Shown here: positions 43,884 through 52,024 of the stretch, one piece after another
Numbering within the stretch: the first letter of the stretch is position 1
Layout: each line of letters starts with the position of its first letter
Source of the DNA: Thalassotalea sp. HSM 43
GTDB taxonomy: Bacteria; Pseudomonadota; Gammaproteobacteria; Enterobacterales; Alteromonadaceae
Length of the DNA: 64,000 nt
NCBI RefSeq assembly: GCF_004752005.1
Contig: NZ_CP038493.1
Location: forward strand, 3,744,302-3,808,301
Direction of reading: 5' to 3'
The notes under the pieces: generated by a model
Database searches by the model: none
What the model was told of the DNA's origin: nothing
What the model saw: the letters and a program-made list of their open reading frames with translations, nothing else
Program-made: the position numbers and the translations under genes

Positions 43884-44906
43884 TTACACGAGCTTTACGA
43901 TTTGTTTTCCGAAATTTTTACCGCTAAGCATGCCGATAAATGCTTGTGGCGCATTGGCAATCCCATGCGCAGTACTTTCTTTAAATTTTAATGAACCATC
44001 GATGACACCTTGGGCAAGTGCCATGGTTGCAGTTGGGTATTCGTCTAGCCAATCACTGACTAGGAAAAATCCGTGTTCGGGAGTTGGTTTGAGTTTCGCT
44101 AATACTTGAAAAGGCGTTTCAGCTGCAACGTTTGTATCGTTGTAATTAGAGATGAAGCCACAAATAGGCACTCTAGCACCTTCATTTAAGAGGGGCGCCA
44201 CGGCATTTAAGGTGCGCCCACCAACGCCTTCCCAATATATATCAATACCATTGGCGCAGGTTGTTGTTAATGCTTGCTCAAAATCATCCGCTTGATAACT
44301 TAGGCATTCATCAAAGCCTAATTGTTGTTTTACGTATTGGCATTTTTGCGCACTGCCGGCAACACCAATGACTCGCAACCCTTGTTGTTTTGCTAATTGA
44401 CCGACAACAGAGCCTACAGCACCCGAAGCAGCGGAGACGACAATAGTTTCTCCTGGTTGTGGCTTGGCCTTGTGCTTAAAGCCCAAATAGGCTGTTCTGC
44501 CAGGCATGCCAATGATACCAAGATAAGCGGATAAAGCGATTTGATCATTAAATACAGGGTAAAGTGCCGATGATTTTTGGTGGCTGACAAAGTGGGTTTG
44601 CCAACCAGACATAGAACAAACAAACGTACCAATAGGGTATTTATCACTTTTCGACGCAATGATCTCGCCAACCGCTTCACCGGTGATTATCTCACCTTCT
44701 TGCAATGGCTCGGCGTATGACTTTTTTAAGCTCATACGGCCTCTCATATAGGGATCGAGCGATAAATAGTGGTTCTTTATCAAGACCTGACCATCAGTTA
44801 AATTATAGCTATCAATGTTGTGTGATTGTAAGCTAAAGTCAGCAAGTTTAGGCATACCCACAGGACGCGTGCTCATAACTATGGCTTTATTAATGATCTG
44901 TGTCAT
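43884..44906 (-). CDS. Zinc-free MDR oxidoreductase (CurA/PTGR-like, NADP-dependent)
   Basis: 340 residues. LSLDPYMRGRM (about 49-59) is the signature of the leukotriene B4 12-hydroxydehydrogenase/curcumin reductase branch, and SAASGAVGSVVGQLAK (about 156-171) binds NADPH. No zinc ligands. These enzymes reduce the C=C bond of enones. ATG 44906 has AAGGA 9 bp upstream; the ATG three codons earlier abuts that site. It may saturate an alpha,beta-unsaturated ketone before ring oxygenation, which is inference. Confidence 0.88.
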   Translation of the reverse strand: MTQIINKAIVMSTRPVGMPKLADFSLQSHNIDSYNLTDGQVLIKNHYLSLDPYMRGRMSLKKSYAEPLQEGEIITGEAVGEIIASKSDKYPIGTFVCSMSGWQTHFVSHQKSSALYPVFNDQIALSAYLGIIGMPGRTAYLGFKHKAKPQPGETIVVSAASGAVGSVVGQLAKQQGLRVIGVAGSAQKCQYVKQQLGFDECLSYQADDFEQALTTTCANGIDIYWEGVGGRTLNAVAPLLNEGARVPICGFISNYNDTNVAAETPFQVLAKLKPTPEHGFFLVSDWLDEYPTATMALAQGVIDGSLKFKESTAHGIANAPQAFIGMLSGKNFGKQIVKLV

Positions 44907-44921
44907 GGTTGGCATTCCTTG

Positions 44922-46715
44922 TTAAAAGCTAAAGTGTTCGCTTGGTAATGTCATTAAACTTTTTGCACCATTGCCTATGCAGGCAAGATGACCATGAGCT
45001 TTTGGCAAGATTCGGTCAAAGTAAAACTCAGCAGTGTGTAATTTTGCCTTGTAAAAATCCGCATCTTGAGGATTAACGGCTAGCATGGTATCCGCGGTTT
45101 TTGCCATTTTAAGCCACATATAAGCTAAGGTTATGTAGCCAGATAACATTAAGTAATCAACAGAAGCTGCGCCAATCTCATCAGGATTTTTTGCCGCTTT
45201 CATCGCGATGTCTTGTGTCACTTCTTGCCATAATTCAATGTATTCTCGTAATGTTGCGCAAAAGTCAGCAAACTTTCCGGATTGGTGTGCCTGACAAAAC
45301 TCTAGGATTTCATCGGTGAAATTGCTGAGTAGGGCGCCGTTACTGCCAATCACTTTTCGACCTATGAGATCCAACGCTTGAATGCCTGTGGTACCTTCAT
45401 AGATACAGCAAATTTTGGTATCTCTTAACAGTTGTTCCATACCCCATTCTTTAATAAAACCATGGCCACCGAGGACTTGGATACCATAACTTGTGGCATC
45501 AACCGCGGTTTCAGTTAAGAACGCTTTGGCGATTGGCGTTAGCAACGCGAGACGATCATTGGCGAGTTTTTTGTCCATATCAGTGCTGCCCGCGTGAGAG
45601 GTATCAACCAAATGAGCTAAATACGTCACTAAGGCACGGCCGCCTTCTGCAAACACTTTTTGGGTTAAAAGCATACGTCTAACATCAGGATGCACGATGA
45701 TTGGATCCGCGACACCATCCGGGTTTTTAACGCCTGTCATCGAACGCATTTGTAAACGCTCTTGTGCGTAAGATAGAGCACCTTGAAATGAAGCCTCTGT
45801 TGCTGCAACACCTTCATTGGCAACACCTAATCTGGCGCCATTCATAAAGGTAAACATGCAATGCAGACCGCGGTTTTGTTCGCCGATCATATAACCTTTG
45901 GCATTATCAAAATTGATCACGCAGGTAGCGTTACCATTGATGCCCATTTTATGTTCAATCGATCCGCAACTTACGCCATTTTCGTCGGCTATTGTGCCAT
46001 CGTCGTTGACGTTGAATTTGGGAACCACGAACAATGAGATACCTTTGGTGCCCGCAGGGGAGCCTGACACTCTGGCAATAACTAAGTGAACGATATTTTC
46101 AGACAAGTCGTGTTCACCGGCTGAAATAAATATTTTACTGCCGTTTAGTGAGTAAGTACCGTCTTCGTTAAGGTCAGCTTTGGTGCGCAACAAGCCTAAA
46201 TCTGTACCACAATGCGACTCGGTTAAACACATGGTACCTGTCCATGAACCATCCACTAATTTAGGCATAAACATATTCTTTAATTGATCACTGCCGTGGT
46301 GTTCCAATGTCGACATACAGCCATGGCTAAGGCCTGGATACATGGCGAAACTATGATTTGCGGCTGAGAGCATTTCGCTGATCACACTATTAATGGAATG
46401 CGGTAGCCCTTGACCACCAAAGTCTGTGGATTGCGACAACGTCGGCCAACCACCTTCGATGTATTGTTGATAGGCGTCTTTAAAGCCATCAGGGGTGGTT
46501 ACCTTGCCATCATGCCATTGACAACCTTGTTGGTCACCAATTTGGTTAATTGGTGCGATGACTTGCTCGGTAAATTTTGCTGCTTCAGATAGAATGGCAT
46601 CTACCATGTCTGTACTGGCATCTTCATAACCAAGAGATTGGTAATGCTTTTCGCAATCAAACAGCTCTTGCATGACAAATTTGTAATCGCGTAATGGGGC
46701 TTTGTATTCAAACAT
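44922..46715 (-). CDS. Acyl-CoA dehydrogenase, long form with C-terminal extension (1)
   Basis: 597 residues. Flavin segment CLTESHCGTDLG (about 162-173), SGSKIFISAGEHD-like stretch (GSKIFISAGEHD), and the catalytic Glu in CIYEGTTGIQALDL near 430. A C-terminal domain of about 120 residues follows, as in the FadE5/AcdA-like subfamily of about 600 residues. It makes the 2,3-double bond of acyl-CoA with FAD. It follows a paralogue by 11 bp, suggesting two chain types or a paired enzyme. All key residues are present. Confidence 0.92.
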   Translation of the reverse strand: MFEYKAPLRDYKFVMQELFDCEKHYQSLGYEDASTDMVDAILSEAAKFTEQVIAPINQIGDQQGCQWHDGKVTTPDGFKDAYQQYIEGGWPTLSQSTDFGGQGLPHSINSVISEMLSAANHSFAMYPGLSHGCMSTLEHHGSDQLKNMFMPKLVDGSWTGTMCLTESHCGTDLGLLRTKADLNEDGTYSLNGSKIFISAGEHDLSENIVHLVIARVSGSPAGTKGISLFVVPKFNVNDDGTIADENGVSCGSIEHKMGINGNATCVINFDNAKGYMIGEQNRGLHCMFTFMNGARLGVANEGVAATEASFQGALSYAQERLQMRSMTGVKNPDGVADPIIVHPDVRRMLLTQKVFAEGGRALVTYLAHLVDTSHAGSTDMDKKLANDRLALLTPIAKAFLTETAVDATSYGIQVLGGHGFIKEWGMEQLLRDTKICCIYEGTTGIQALDLIGRKVIGSNGALLSNFTDEILEFCQAHQSGKFADFCATLREYIELWQEVTQDIAMKAAKNPDEIGAASVDYLMLSGYITLAYMWLKMAKTADTMLAVNPQDADFYKAKLHTAEFYFDRILPKAHGHLACIGNGAKSLMTLPSEHFSF

Positions 46716-46726
46716 TTTATTCTCTC

Positions 46727-48532
46727 TTATAACCAGTCTGGTTTGGTGTCAAAACAGGTGCTGTCGATATTCTTAACTAAATTTCCCCAGTGGTAGGTCA
46801 GGGGTAATTCACTGTGGAAAAAGTACTTCATTGCTTGCATTTTTCCTTGATAAAATTGTTGGTCATCAATATGTGGTTGGTTTGCTAATGCGACGTTGGC
46901 GATGACTGCTTGTTTTAGCCATAACCAAGCAATAGTAATATGGCCAAACATGGTTAAGTAACTTACCGAGTTGGAAAATACTAGGTCAATTTGTTGTTGC
47001 GTCGATTGCGCTAATACTTCAGTGGTTACCTGCTGTAGGTTGTCTATAGCGGCAGCAAGTTGCGCTGCATATTGGGCTAACTCATCTTGTTGCAAGGCGT
47101 CATCAATAGTCGATTTCATCACCTCAAGAAAGGCGTTATAGCCTTTACCGTTGTTCATTGGTACTTTGCGGCACATTAAATCAAGCGATTGCACACCCGT
47201 AGTACCTTCATGGATTGGATTAAGTCGGTTATCACGATAAAACAATTCAACAGGGTGTTCATTGATATAACCGTGGCCGCCCATTACTTGAATGGCTAAA
47301 TCATTGGATTTAGGGCCATATTCTGAAGGCCAACTTTTAATGATGGGCGTAAGAAAATCCAAAACCAGTGAAGCCTGTTGGCGTTCTTGCTCTGATGGCG
47401 CTGTTTTTTCATCGTCGGCAAGTTGATGACCATACAAACACAATGCATAAGCGCCTTCTGAATAGGCTTTTTGTGTGAGCAACATACGGCGAACATCGGG
47501 GTGCTCTATGATGTTTACTGGCGGCGAGTATGGGTCTTTACATGACAATAGACGGCCTTGTGGTCTTTCTTTGGCGTAGTGCAGTGAATACTGATACCCG
47601 GTTAAGGCGGTAAGTGCAGCACCGGTTCCAACAAGGATCCTAGCTTCATTCATCATATGAAACATATAAAGTAAGCCTTTATTTTCTTCGCCAACCAAAT
47701 ACGCTGTAGCTCCGTCTTTCTCTCCAAAACTTAGTGCGGTAGAGGTATGGCCTCGACCACCCATTTTATGAAATAGACCGGCAAGGGCGACTTCGTTACG
47801 TTCGCCTAAACTACCATCGTCATTGACAAGGTATTTCGGAACGATAAACAACGAGATACCTTTCACACCTTTAGGCGCACCTTTCACTCGGGCTAACACC
47901 AAATGCACGATATTTTCATTTAGTTCATGATCACCACCGGAAATAAAAATTTTATTGCCGCTAAGCTTATAATTACCGTGATCATCTTTAATCGCCGTGG
48001 TGGTTAAGTCGGCTAAACCTGAACCTGCACCTGGCTCCGTCATCGCCATAGTACCGGCAAAGCGACCGTCTCGCATTGGCACAACCCACTTTTCGATTTG
48101 CTCATTGCTGCCATGTGCTTCAATTAAATTACAGTTTGCGTGAGTCAGGGAAATATAACCTAAGGTGGTACTCGCAACCGCGGATAAATAAGCAAAGGCA
48201 CCACTGGCAGCGACCAAAGGCATTTGCATACCACCCATATCAAAATCAGCGGTCGGAGCCATTAATCCTGCGTCTGTTACGGCATCGAGGGCGACTTTTA
48301 TTTCTGGCAACATGTGTATTTTCTCGCCGTCAAAGGTTGGTTCGTTGGCGTCAACTTTTTGTCGAATAGGAAGAAAATACTTTTCAGCGATTGCTTGCGC
48401 GGTGTCTATCGCGCCGTTAAACGTCGAACGGTCATGATCTTGGTAACGTTCACGTTGGGTTAGCGCCTCAACATTGAACATTTCATAAAGATAAAACTCA
48501 ATATCACGACGATTAAGTATTGGTGCAGACAT
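46727..48532 (-). CDS. Acyl-CoA dehydrogenase, long form with C-terminal extension (2)
   Basis: 601 residues. AMTEPGAGSGLADL (about 159-172), SGNKIFISGGDHELNENIVH, and the catalytic Glu in NPIHEGTTGVQSLDL. Same subfamily as its neighbour but clearly diverged. First gene of the operon. ATG 48532 chosen for GAGG 8 bp upstream and because MSAPILNRRDIEFYLYEMFN matches the family N-terminus; 21 codons upstream are open. Two operator-like inverted repeats lie 27-73 bp before this start. The pair may form a heteromer or act on different acyl-CoAs. Confidence 0.92.
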   Translation of the reverse strand: MSAPILNRRDIEFYLYEMFNVEALTQRERYQDHDRSTFNGAIDTAQAIAEKYFLPIRQKVDANEPTFDGEKIHMLPEIKVALDAVTDAGLMAPTADFDMGGMQMPLVAASGAFAYLSAVASTTLGYISLTHANCNLIEAHGSNEQIEKWVVPMRDGRFAGTMAMTEPGAGSGLADLTTTAIKDDHGNYKLSGNKIFISGGDHELNENIVHLVLARVKGAPKGVKGISLFIVPKYLVNDDGSLGERNEVALAGLFHKMGGRGHTSTALSFGEKDGATAYLVGEENKGLLYMFHMMNEARILVGTGAALTALTGYQYSLHYAKERPQGRLLSCKDPYSPPVNIIEHPDVRRMLLTQKAYSEGAYALCLYGHQLADDEKTAPSEQERQQASLVLDFLTPIIKSWPSEYGPKSNDLAIQVMGGHGYINEHPVELFYRDNRLNPIHEGTTGVQSLDLMCRKVPMNNGKGYNAFLEVMKSTIDDALQQDELAQYAAQLAAAIDNLQQVTTEVLAQSTQQQIDLVFSNSVSYLTMFGHITIAWLWLKQAVIANVALANQPHIDDQQFYQGKMQAMKYFFHSELPLTYHWGNLVKNIDSTCFDTKPDWL

Positions 48533-48558
48533 ATCTATAGCCTCAAATAAAACAACTA

Positions 48559-48573
48559 TTGTCACTGTAACAA
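48559..48573. promoter_or_regulatory. Second inverted repeat before the acyl-CoA dehydrogenase operon
   Basis: TTGTCACTGTAACAA (TTGTNAC-T-GTNACAA) lies 27 bp before the start, between the CRP-like palindrome and the gene. It shares TGTCAC with that palindrome and may be a weaker site. Confidence 0.45.
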
Positions 48574-48589
48574 TATTGCATTCTCGATC

Positions 48590-48605
48590 TGTCACCTAGG
48601 TGACA
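48590..48605. promoter_or_regulatory. Perfect CRP-like palindrome before the acyl-CoA dehydrogenase operon
   Basis: TGTCACCTAGGTGACA is a perfect 16-bp palindrome, 58 bp before the start. It is the same motif as at 34907-34922. Confidence 0.8.
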
Positions 48606-48667
48606 ATAAAGTGGGGCAGTGGCAATTAATTTATAGAACGAGGGTGATGGGTTACGCTTATCTGCGA

Positions 48668-49489
48668 TTACTGGACACCTAAATCATTACTGGATACTAA
48701 ATCGTCACTGCTTGGCGCAACCAATATCTTATCTATGTTGGTTTTTAACCAATTATCCCGTGGTTGGTATCCTTGTTGGTGCAACTGCGACAAAATAAGT
48801 TTTTCCATTTGAATGGTATGCCAGTTGTTATTGCGAATATTGGTATACAGTGAAAAGCTCTGTAAAACCCGTAATTTAAACGCAGGATCCTGTTTTGCTT
48901 TTTCAAAATCGACTTTTGATACGATAATTTGACTATTTTTGAGTGAGTCTTTATCGCTGAGCATTTCATAGCTGACAATGATTGGTGAGAATGGCGCAGC
49001 CGTTATTTGTTTTAACTCTTTTTGGAAATAGAGTTGTCGTTGTTTGTATTGCGAACTGACTTCACTTAGTGCGGATCGTAAATCACCTCGTTTAATCAGT
49101 TGCATGGCACCGGTGGCTTGCATTTCTAATAATACTTCGCGCTTATCGGGGAAGTTCGCTGGTGAAGAGGCATTAGTCAGTGCAAAGTAGATTTGCTGCA
49201 ATTCGTCATCATTTGGCTGGTGCCCCTCTAAGGTAGTTAATGTCAATTGCAAACCTTGGCGCACTTTATTTTGCCAAACGACATGACTTTGTTTCATATC
49301 AATAGAGTTTTGTACTTCGGTAGCCAAGTCTTGAAGGTAGGCTTTTAGCTCATTATTTGCTTGTCGCTCGATATTTAAATTGTTGACTTGTAGACCAAGA
49401 AAAATCCCGACCACGACGATCAATAAATCCAACATAACGGCAAGCCAATTTTGCTGTTTAATATGTGTTACAAAACGATTGGCGATCAT
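48668..49489 (-). CDS. Membrane-anchored protein resembling DUF6090, function unknown
   Basis: 273 residues from the ATG at 49489 (AAGGT 8 bp upstream). The N-terminus is short and basic, then one helix (WLAVMLDLLIVVVGIFLGLQVNNLN, about 16-40, quoted in part) ending in the QVNN motif seen in DUF6090-type proteins, followed by a helical, mostly polar domain. The single helix suggests an inner-membrane anchor; the topology of the large domain is unknown. Between the catabolic operon and a divergent DUF418 gene. I know no function for the family. Confidence 0.7.
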   Translation of the reverse strand: MIANRFVTHIKQQNWLAVMLDLLIVVVGIFLGLQVNNLNIERQANNELKAYLQDLATEVQNSIDMKQSHVVWQNKVRQGLQLTLTTLEGHQPNDDELQQIYFALTNASSPANFPDKREVLLEMQATGAMQLIKRGDLRSALSEVSSQYKQRQLYFQKELKQITAAPFSPIIVSYEMLSDKDSLKNSQIIVSKVDFEKAKQDPAFKLRVLQSFSLYTNIRNNNWHTIQMEKLILSQLHQQGYQPRDNWLKTNIDKILVAPSSDDLVSSNDLGVQ

Positions 49490-49705
49490 TGCAAATACCT
49501 TAGTCCCTGTTTTTATTGAAAATAGCATAAATTTTAACTGGGTGTGGTTTTTAACGTTTTTGTAGGGGGTGTATGTGCACGATTTAGTGTTTAAACCACA
49601 GCACTTGACCATATTTGCCTAGAAAGCGCTTACATTTTTTGTCGGTTAGTGTAGTTTATAGGCAATAACACGCTACCAAACCAGCAGCTTTAAGAGTCAA
49701 ACCGG

Positions 49706-50851
49706 ATGTCCGTTATTAAATCATTACGTTACGAGAACATAGATGCACTGCGAGGCTTTGCTTTGATGGGCCTATTTGTTGTGCATATGGTTGAGTATTT
49801 TGAGCTTTATTGGTATCAACCTAAGCCAGGTTGGGTCCATGATGTGGTGTTTGGGTTGTTTGGCGGTAAAGCCTACGCGATGTTTGCCATGTTATTTGGG
49901 GTTAGCTTTTATATCTTGCAGCATAGCAAACGCATGTCGGGGGAACATTTCAGTCGACTATTTACACGCCGTTTAGCTATTTTGTGTTTGTTGGGCTATT
50001 TGCATGGTCTGATTTATAGCGGTGATATCTTGTTAGTCTTGGGTGTGTGTGGCTTTTTGCTGGTCGTGTTGCAAGGCTTATCGACTCGCATGTTGGCGGT
50101 TGTGGCATTGCTGTTTATTTTACAATTGCCGTTAATAGTCCACGTTGCTTGGCTTGTTGGTCAAGGTCTAAGTTATGGTGAGCCTCTACATTATTCAGTA
50201 ATGGGACAAACGTTTGAGGCATTAGCGCATGGCTCGTTATGGGACGTTATTATAAACAACAGTGCAAATGGGCAATTAGGAAAGTGGTTGTTTTTTGTCG
50301 AGAGCGGACGCTTATATACCTTGATTGGTTTGTTTATTGCAGGCTATGCCATTGCTCGTACAGGTTGGTTGTTTAAGAAAAATATACCATATAAAGACCT
50401 TGCGCTTATTGCGTTGATGGCTATTGGTATTATTGTGCTGTGTGACTTCTTATCGCATCGGATTCAAGCGTGGCAATTAGCGCAAGCAGAGTTACGAAGT
50501 CTACATGGGGTGATCGCCAATTATCACAATACGGCCATTATGGTATTGGAAGTTTGCGTATTGTTGGCATTGTATAACTTGCCAGTGTGTAGACGCCTGT
50601 TGAATAGCCAATCAGCAGCGGGGCGGATGAGCTTAACACTTTATGTTGGGCAATCCATTGTTGGGGTCATGCTATTTTATGGTTATGCTGGCGGGATGTA
50701 TGATTCGATGCCACAAACTACGGCGTTAGGGGGGGCGGTTATTTGTTGGCTTGTTCAGTTAAAGTTGGCGCAATATTGGCTAGCACGACATCAATACGGC
50801 CCGTTAGAATGGTTATGGCGATCATTAACGTATGGGCGCAAGGTCAGCTAA
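49706..50851 (+). CDS. DUF418-family multi-helix membrane protein
   Basis: 381 residues with about nine to ten helices. The N-terminal RYENIDALRGFALMGLFVVHM (part: IDALRGFALMG) is the acyltransferase-3-like opening shared with the YeiB/DUF418 group; the C-terminal half has RMSLTLYVGQSIVG and a final QYGPLEWLWRSLTYGR, both typical of DUF418. Function is not known; transport or membrane acyl transfer has been suggested for the wider group. Divergent from the DUF6090-like gene. Confidence 0.83.
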   Translation: MSVIKSLRYENIDALRGFALMGLFVVHMVEYFELYWYQPKPGWVHDVVFGLFGGKAYAMFAMLFGVSFYILQHSKRMSGEHFSRLFTRRLAILCLLGYLHGLIYSGDILLVLGVCGFLLVVLQGLSTRMLAVVALLFILQLPLIVHVAWLVGQGLSYGEPLHYSVMGQTFEALAHGSLWDVIINNSANGQLGKWLFFVESGRLYTLIGLFIAGYAIARTGWLFKKNIPYKDLALIALMAIGIIVLCDFLSHRIQAWQLAQAELRSLHGVIANYHNTAIMVLEVCVLLALYNLPVCRRLLNSQSAAGRMSLTLYVGQSIVGVMLFYGYAGGMYDSMPQTTALGGAVICWLVQLKLAQYWLARHQYGPLEWLWRSLTYGRKVS

Positions 50852-50865
50852 AGTATTAACAAATT

Positions 50866-50916
50866 TTACGTATTGTAAAGACTTACGTATTGCAAAGACT
50901 TACCTATTGAAAAGTC
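50866..50916. repeat. 17-bp tandem repeat, three copies
   Basis: TTACGTATTGTAAAGAC, TTACGTATTGCAAAGAC and TTACCTATTGAAAAGTC lie head to tail directly after the DUF418 gene. Confidence 0.85.
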
Positions 50917-50954
50917 ACTGTTAAGTAACAACAATAATAGCGGTTAGCAGATAG

Positions 50955-50983
50955 CAAAAAGCCCGCAAAATGCGGGCTTTTTT
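50955..50983. terminator. Terminator of the tRNA-Asn operon (and of the DUF418 gene)
   Basis: AAAAAGCCCGC, loop AAAAT, GCGGGCTTTTT. T-runs on both sides serve both directions; it lies 5 bp past the last tRNA on the minus strand. Confidence 0.88.
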
Positions 50984-50987
50984 ATAG

Positions 50988-51063
50988 TGGCTCCTCAACC
51001 TGGACTTGAACCAGGGACAAACGGATTAACAGTCCGTTGCTCTACCAACTGAGCTATTGAGGA
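50988..51063 (-). tRNA. tRNA-Asn(GTT), copy 4 in transcription order
   Basis: 76 nt on the minus strand, starting TCCTCAATAGCTCAGTTGG, anticodon GTT in CTGTTAATC, T-arm GGTTCAAGTCC, and ending GCCA, so CCA is encoded. Identical to the other three copies. Immediately followed by the operon terminator. Confidence 0.97.
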
Positions 51064-51142
51064 ATTGTACTTTTCGATTTTAAAGGCTTATTTGAGTGCT
51101 TTAAATCTTTTGATAACAGCACATGTACCATTATCTTTAATA

Positions 51143-51218
51143 TGGCTCCTCAACCTGGACTTGAACCAGGGACAAACGGATTAACAGTCCGTTGCTCTAC
51201 CAACTGAGCTATTGAGGA
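51143..51218 (-). tRNA. tRNA-Asn(GTT), copy 3
   Basis: Same 76-nt sequence as the other copies with anticodon GTT and encoded CCA, offset by exactly 155 bp from its neighbours. Confidence 0.97.
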
Positions 51219-51297
51219 ATTGTTCTTTTCGATTTTAAAGTCTTATTTGAGTGCTTTAAATCTTTTGATAACAGTACACCTACCATTATCTGTAATA

Positions 51298-51373
51298 TGG
51301 CTCCTCAACCTGGACTTGAACCAGGGACAAACGGATTAACAGTCCGTTGCTCTACCAACTGAGCTATTGAGGA
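51298..51373 (-). tRNA. tRNA-Asn(GTT), copy 2
   Basis: Same 76-nt sequence, anticodon GTT, CCA encoded. Its 79-bp spacers on both sides are near copies of each other. Confidence 0.97.
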
Positions 51374-51452
51374 ATTGTTCTTTTCGATTTTAAAGTCTTA
51401 TTTGAGTGCTTTAAATCTTCTGATAACCGTACAAGTACCATTATCTTTAATT

Positions 51453-51528
51453 TGGCTCCTCAACCTGGACTTGAACCAGGGACAAACGGATTAACAGTCC
51501 GTTGCTCTACCAACTGAGCTATTGAGGA
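51453..51528 (-). tRNA. tRNA-Asn(GTT), copy 1 (promoter-proximal)
   Basis: Same 76-nt sequence, anticodon GTT, CCA encoded. A strong promoter lies 35-63 bp upstream. Confidence 0.97.
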
Positions 51529-51562
51529 ATCGCTGTAAGCGCCGTTGCGCTAACGGTGCGGA

Positions 51563-51591
51563 ATATTATATATCTCTTTCGGGGCTGTCAA
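51563..51591 (-). promoter_or_regulatory. Promoter of the tRNA-Asn operon
   Basis: TTGACA (51586-51591), 17-bp spacer, TAATAT (51563-51568); TATAAT two bases earlier gives a 15-bp spacer. A GC-rich stretch follows, typical of stable-RNA discriminators, and a CCGTT-N5-AACGG hairpin lies just before the first tRNA. Confidence 0.8.
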
Positions 51592-51691
51592 CAGGAAAAA
51601 TGATAATAAAGTGTATATTCTTTTCAATTGCCTGTTTTGCGTACAAGTCGCAGCCGTATTAGCCAGTTGTTGATGTTTGTAGAGAGACCAA

Positions 51692-51718
51692 AGTTATCCA
51701 CTAAAGTTGTGGATAACT
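51692..51718. promoter_or_regulatory. Paired DnaA boxes in inverted orientation
   Basis: AGTTATCCAC, 7-bp spacer, GTGGATAACT: a perfect 10-bp inverted repeat. It contains TGTGGATAA, the reverse of the consensus DnaA box TTATCCACA, and TTATCCACT with one mismatch. A DnaA binding site is likely; its purpose here is unknown. Confidence 0.7.
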
Positions 51719-52024
51719 GTGTTAGTGAATGTGTAAACAAACTGTACGAGCTTGTTTCTATTGATTTTTATATTTTTTATGTGCCTACTTGATATGTATT
51801 TTTTATAACAAATACAGTGGCTTAGGTTGTTGGTGGTTATTATTTCATCTATTTGAGCGAAATCTGTGCATATGTGACATATTTATGATCTATGTGTATT
51901 AAATTAACGTTACTTGCACAGAGCTATTTAAATTTGTCCAATTAGGATGATTTTTGTTAGCAACAGCAATAACAATCTTTTACAATAAGCGTCTTTGATT
52001 TTCTGTTACTGGTTGCCCTAATTA

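Larger units (their letters stand above)
50988..51528 (-). repeat. Tandem array of four 155-bp units (tRNA-Asn plus 79-bp spacer)
   Basis: tRNA starts are at 50988, 51143, 51298 and 51453, exactly 155 bp apart. The three spacers differ at only a few bases, so the whole unit was duplicated, not only the tRNA. Confidence 0.95.
51529..52024. other. Intergenic region between tRNA operon and MATE gene
   Basis: 496 bp. It holds the tRNA promoter (51563-51591), the paired DnaA boxes (51692-51718) and a long AT-rich stretch before the MATE start. No small gene or RNA could be supported in the remainder. Confidence 0.65.

Noticed and set aside
50988-51528. tRNA array as an attachment site for an integrated element
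   Set aside because: No integrase, no displaced tRNA fragment and no phage or ICE genes flank it; the copies are complete tRNAs with spacers.
51692-51718. Replication origin
   Set aside because: Only two DnaA boxes, no dnaA/dnaN/gidA neighbours, and no box cluster in the rest of the intergenic region.
51843-51900. CRP site before the MATE gene
   Set aside because: TGTGACATATTTATGATC has only one good half-site, too weak to list in AT-rich DNA.
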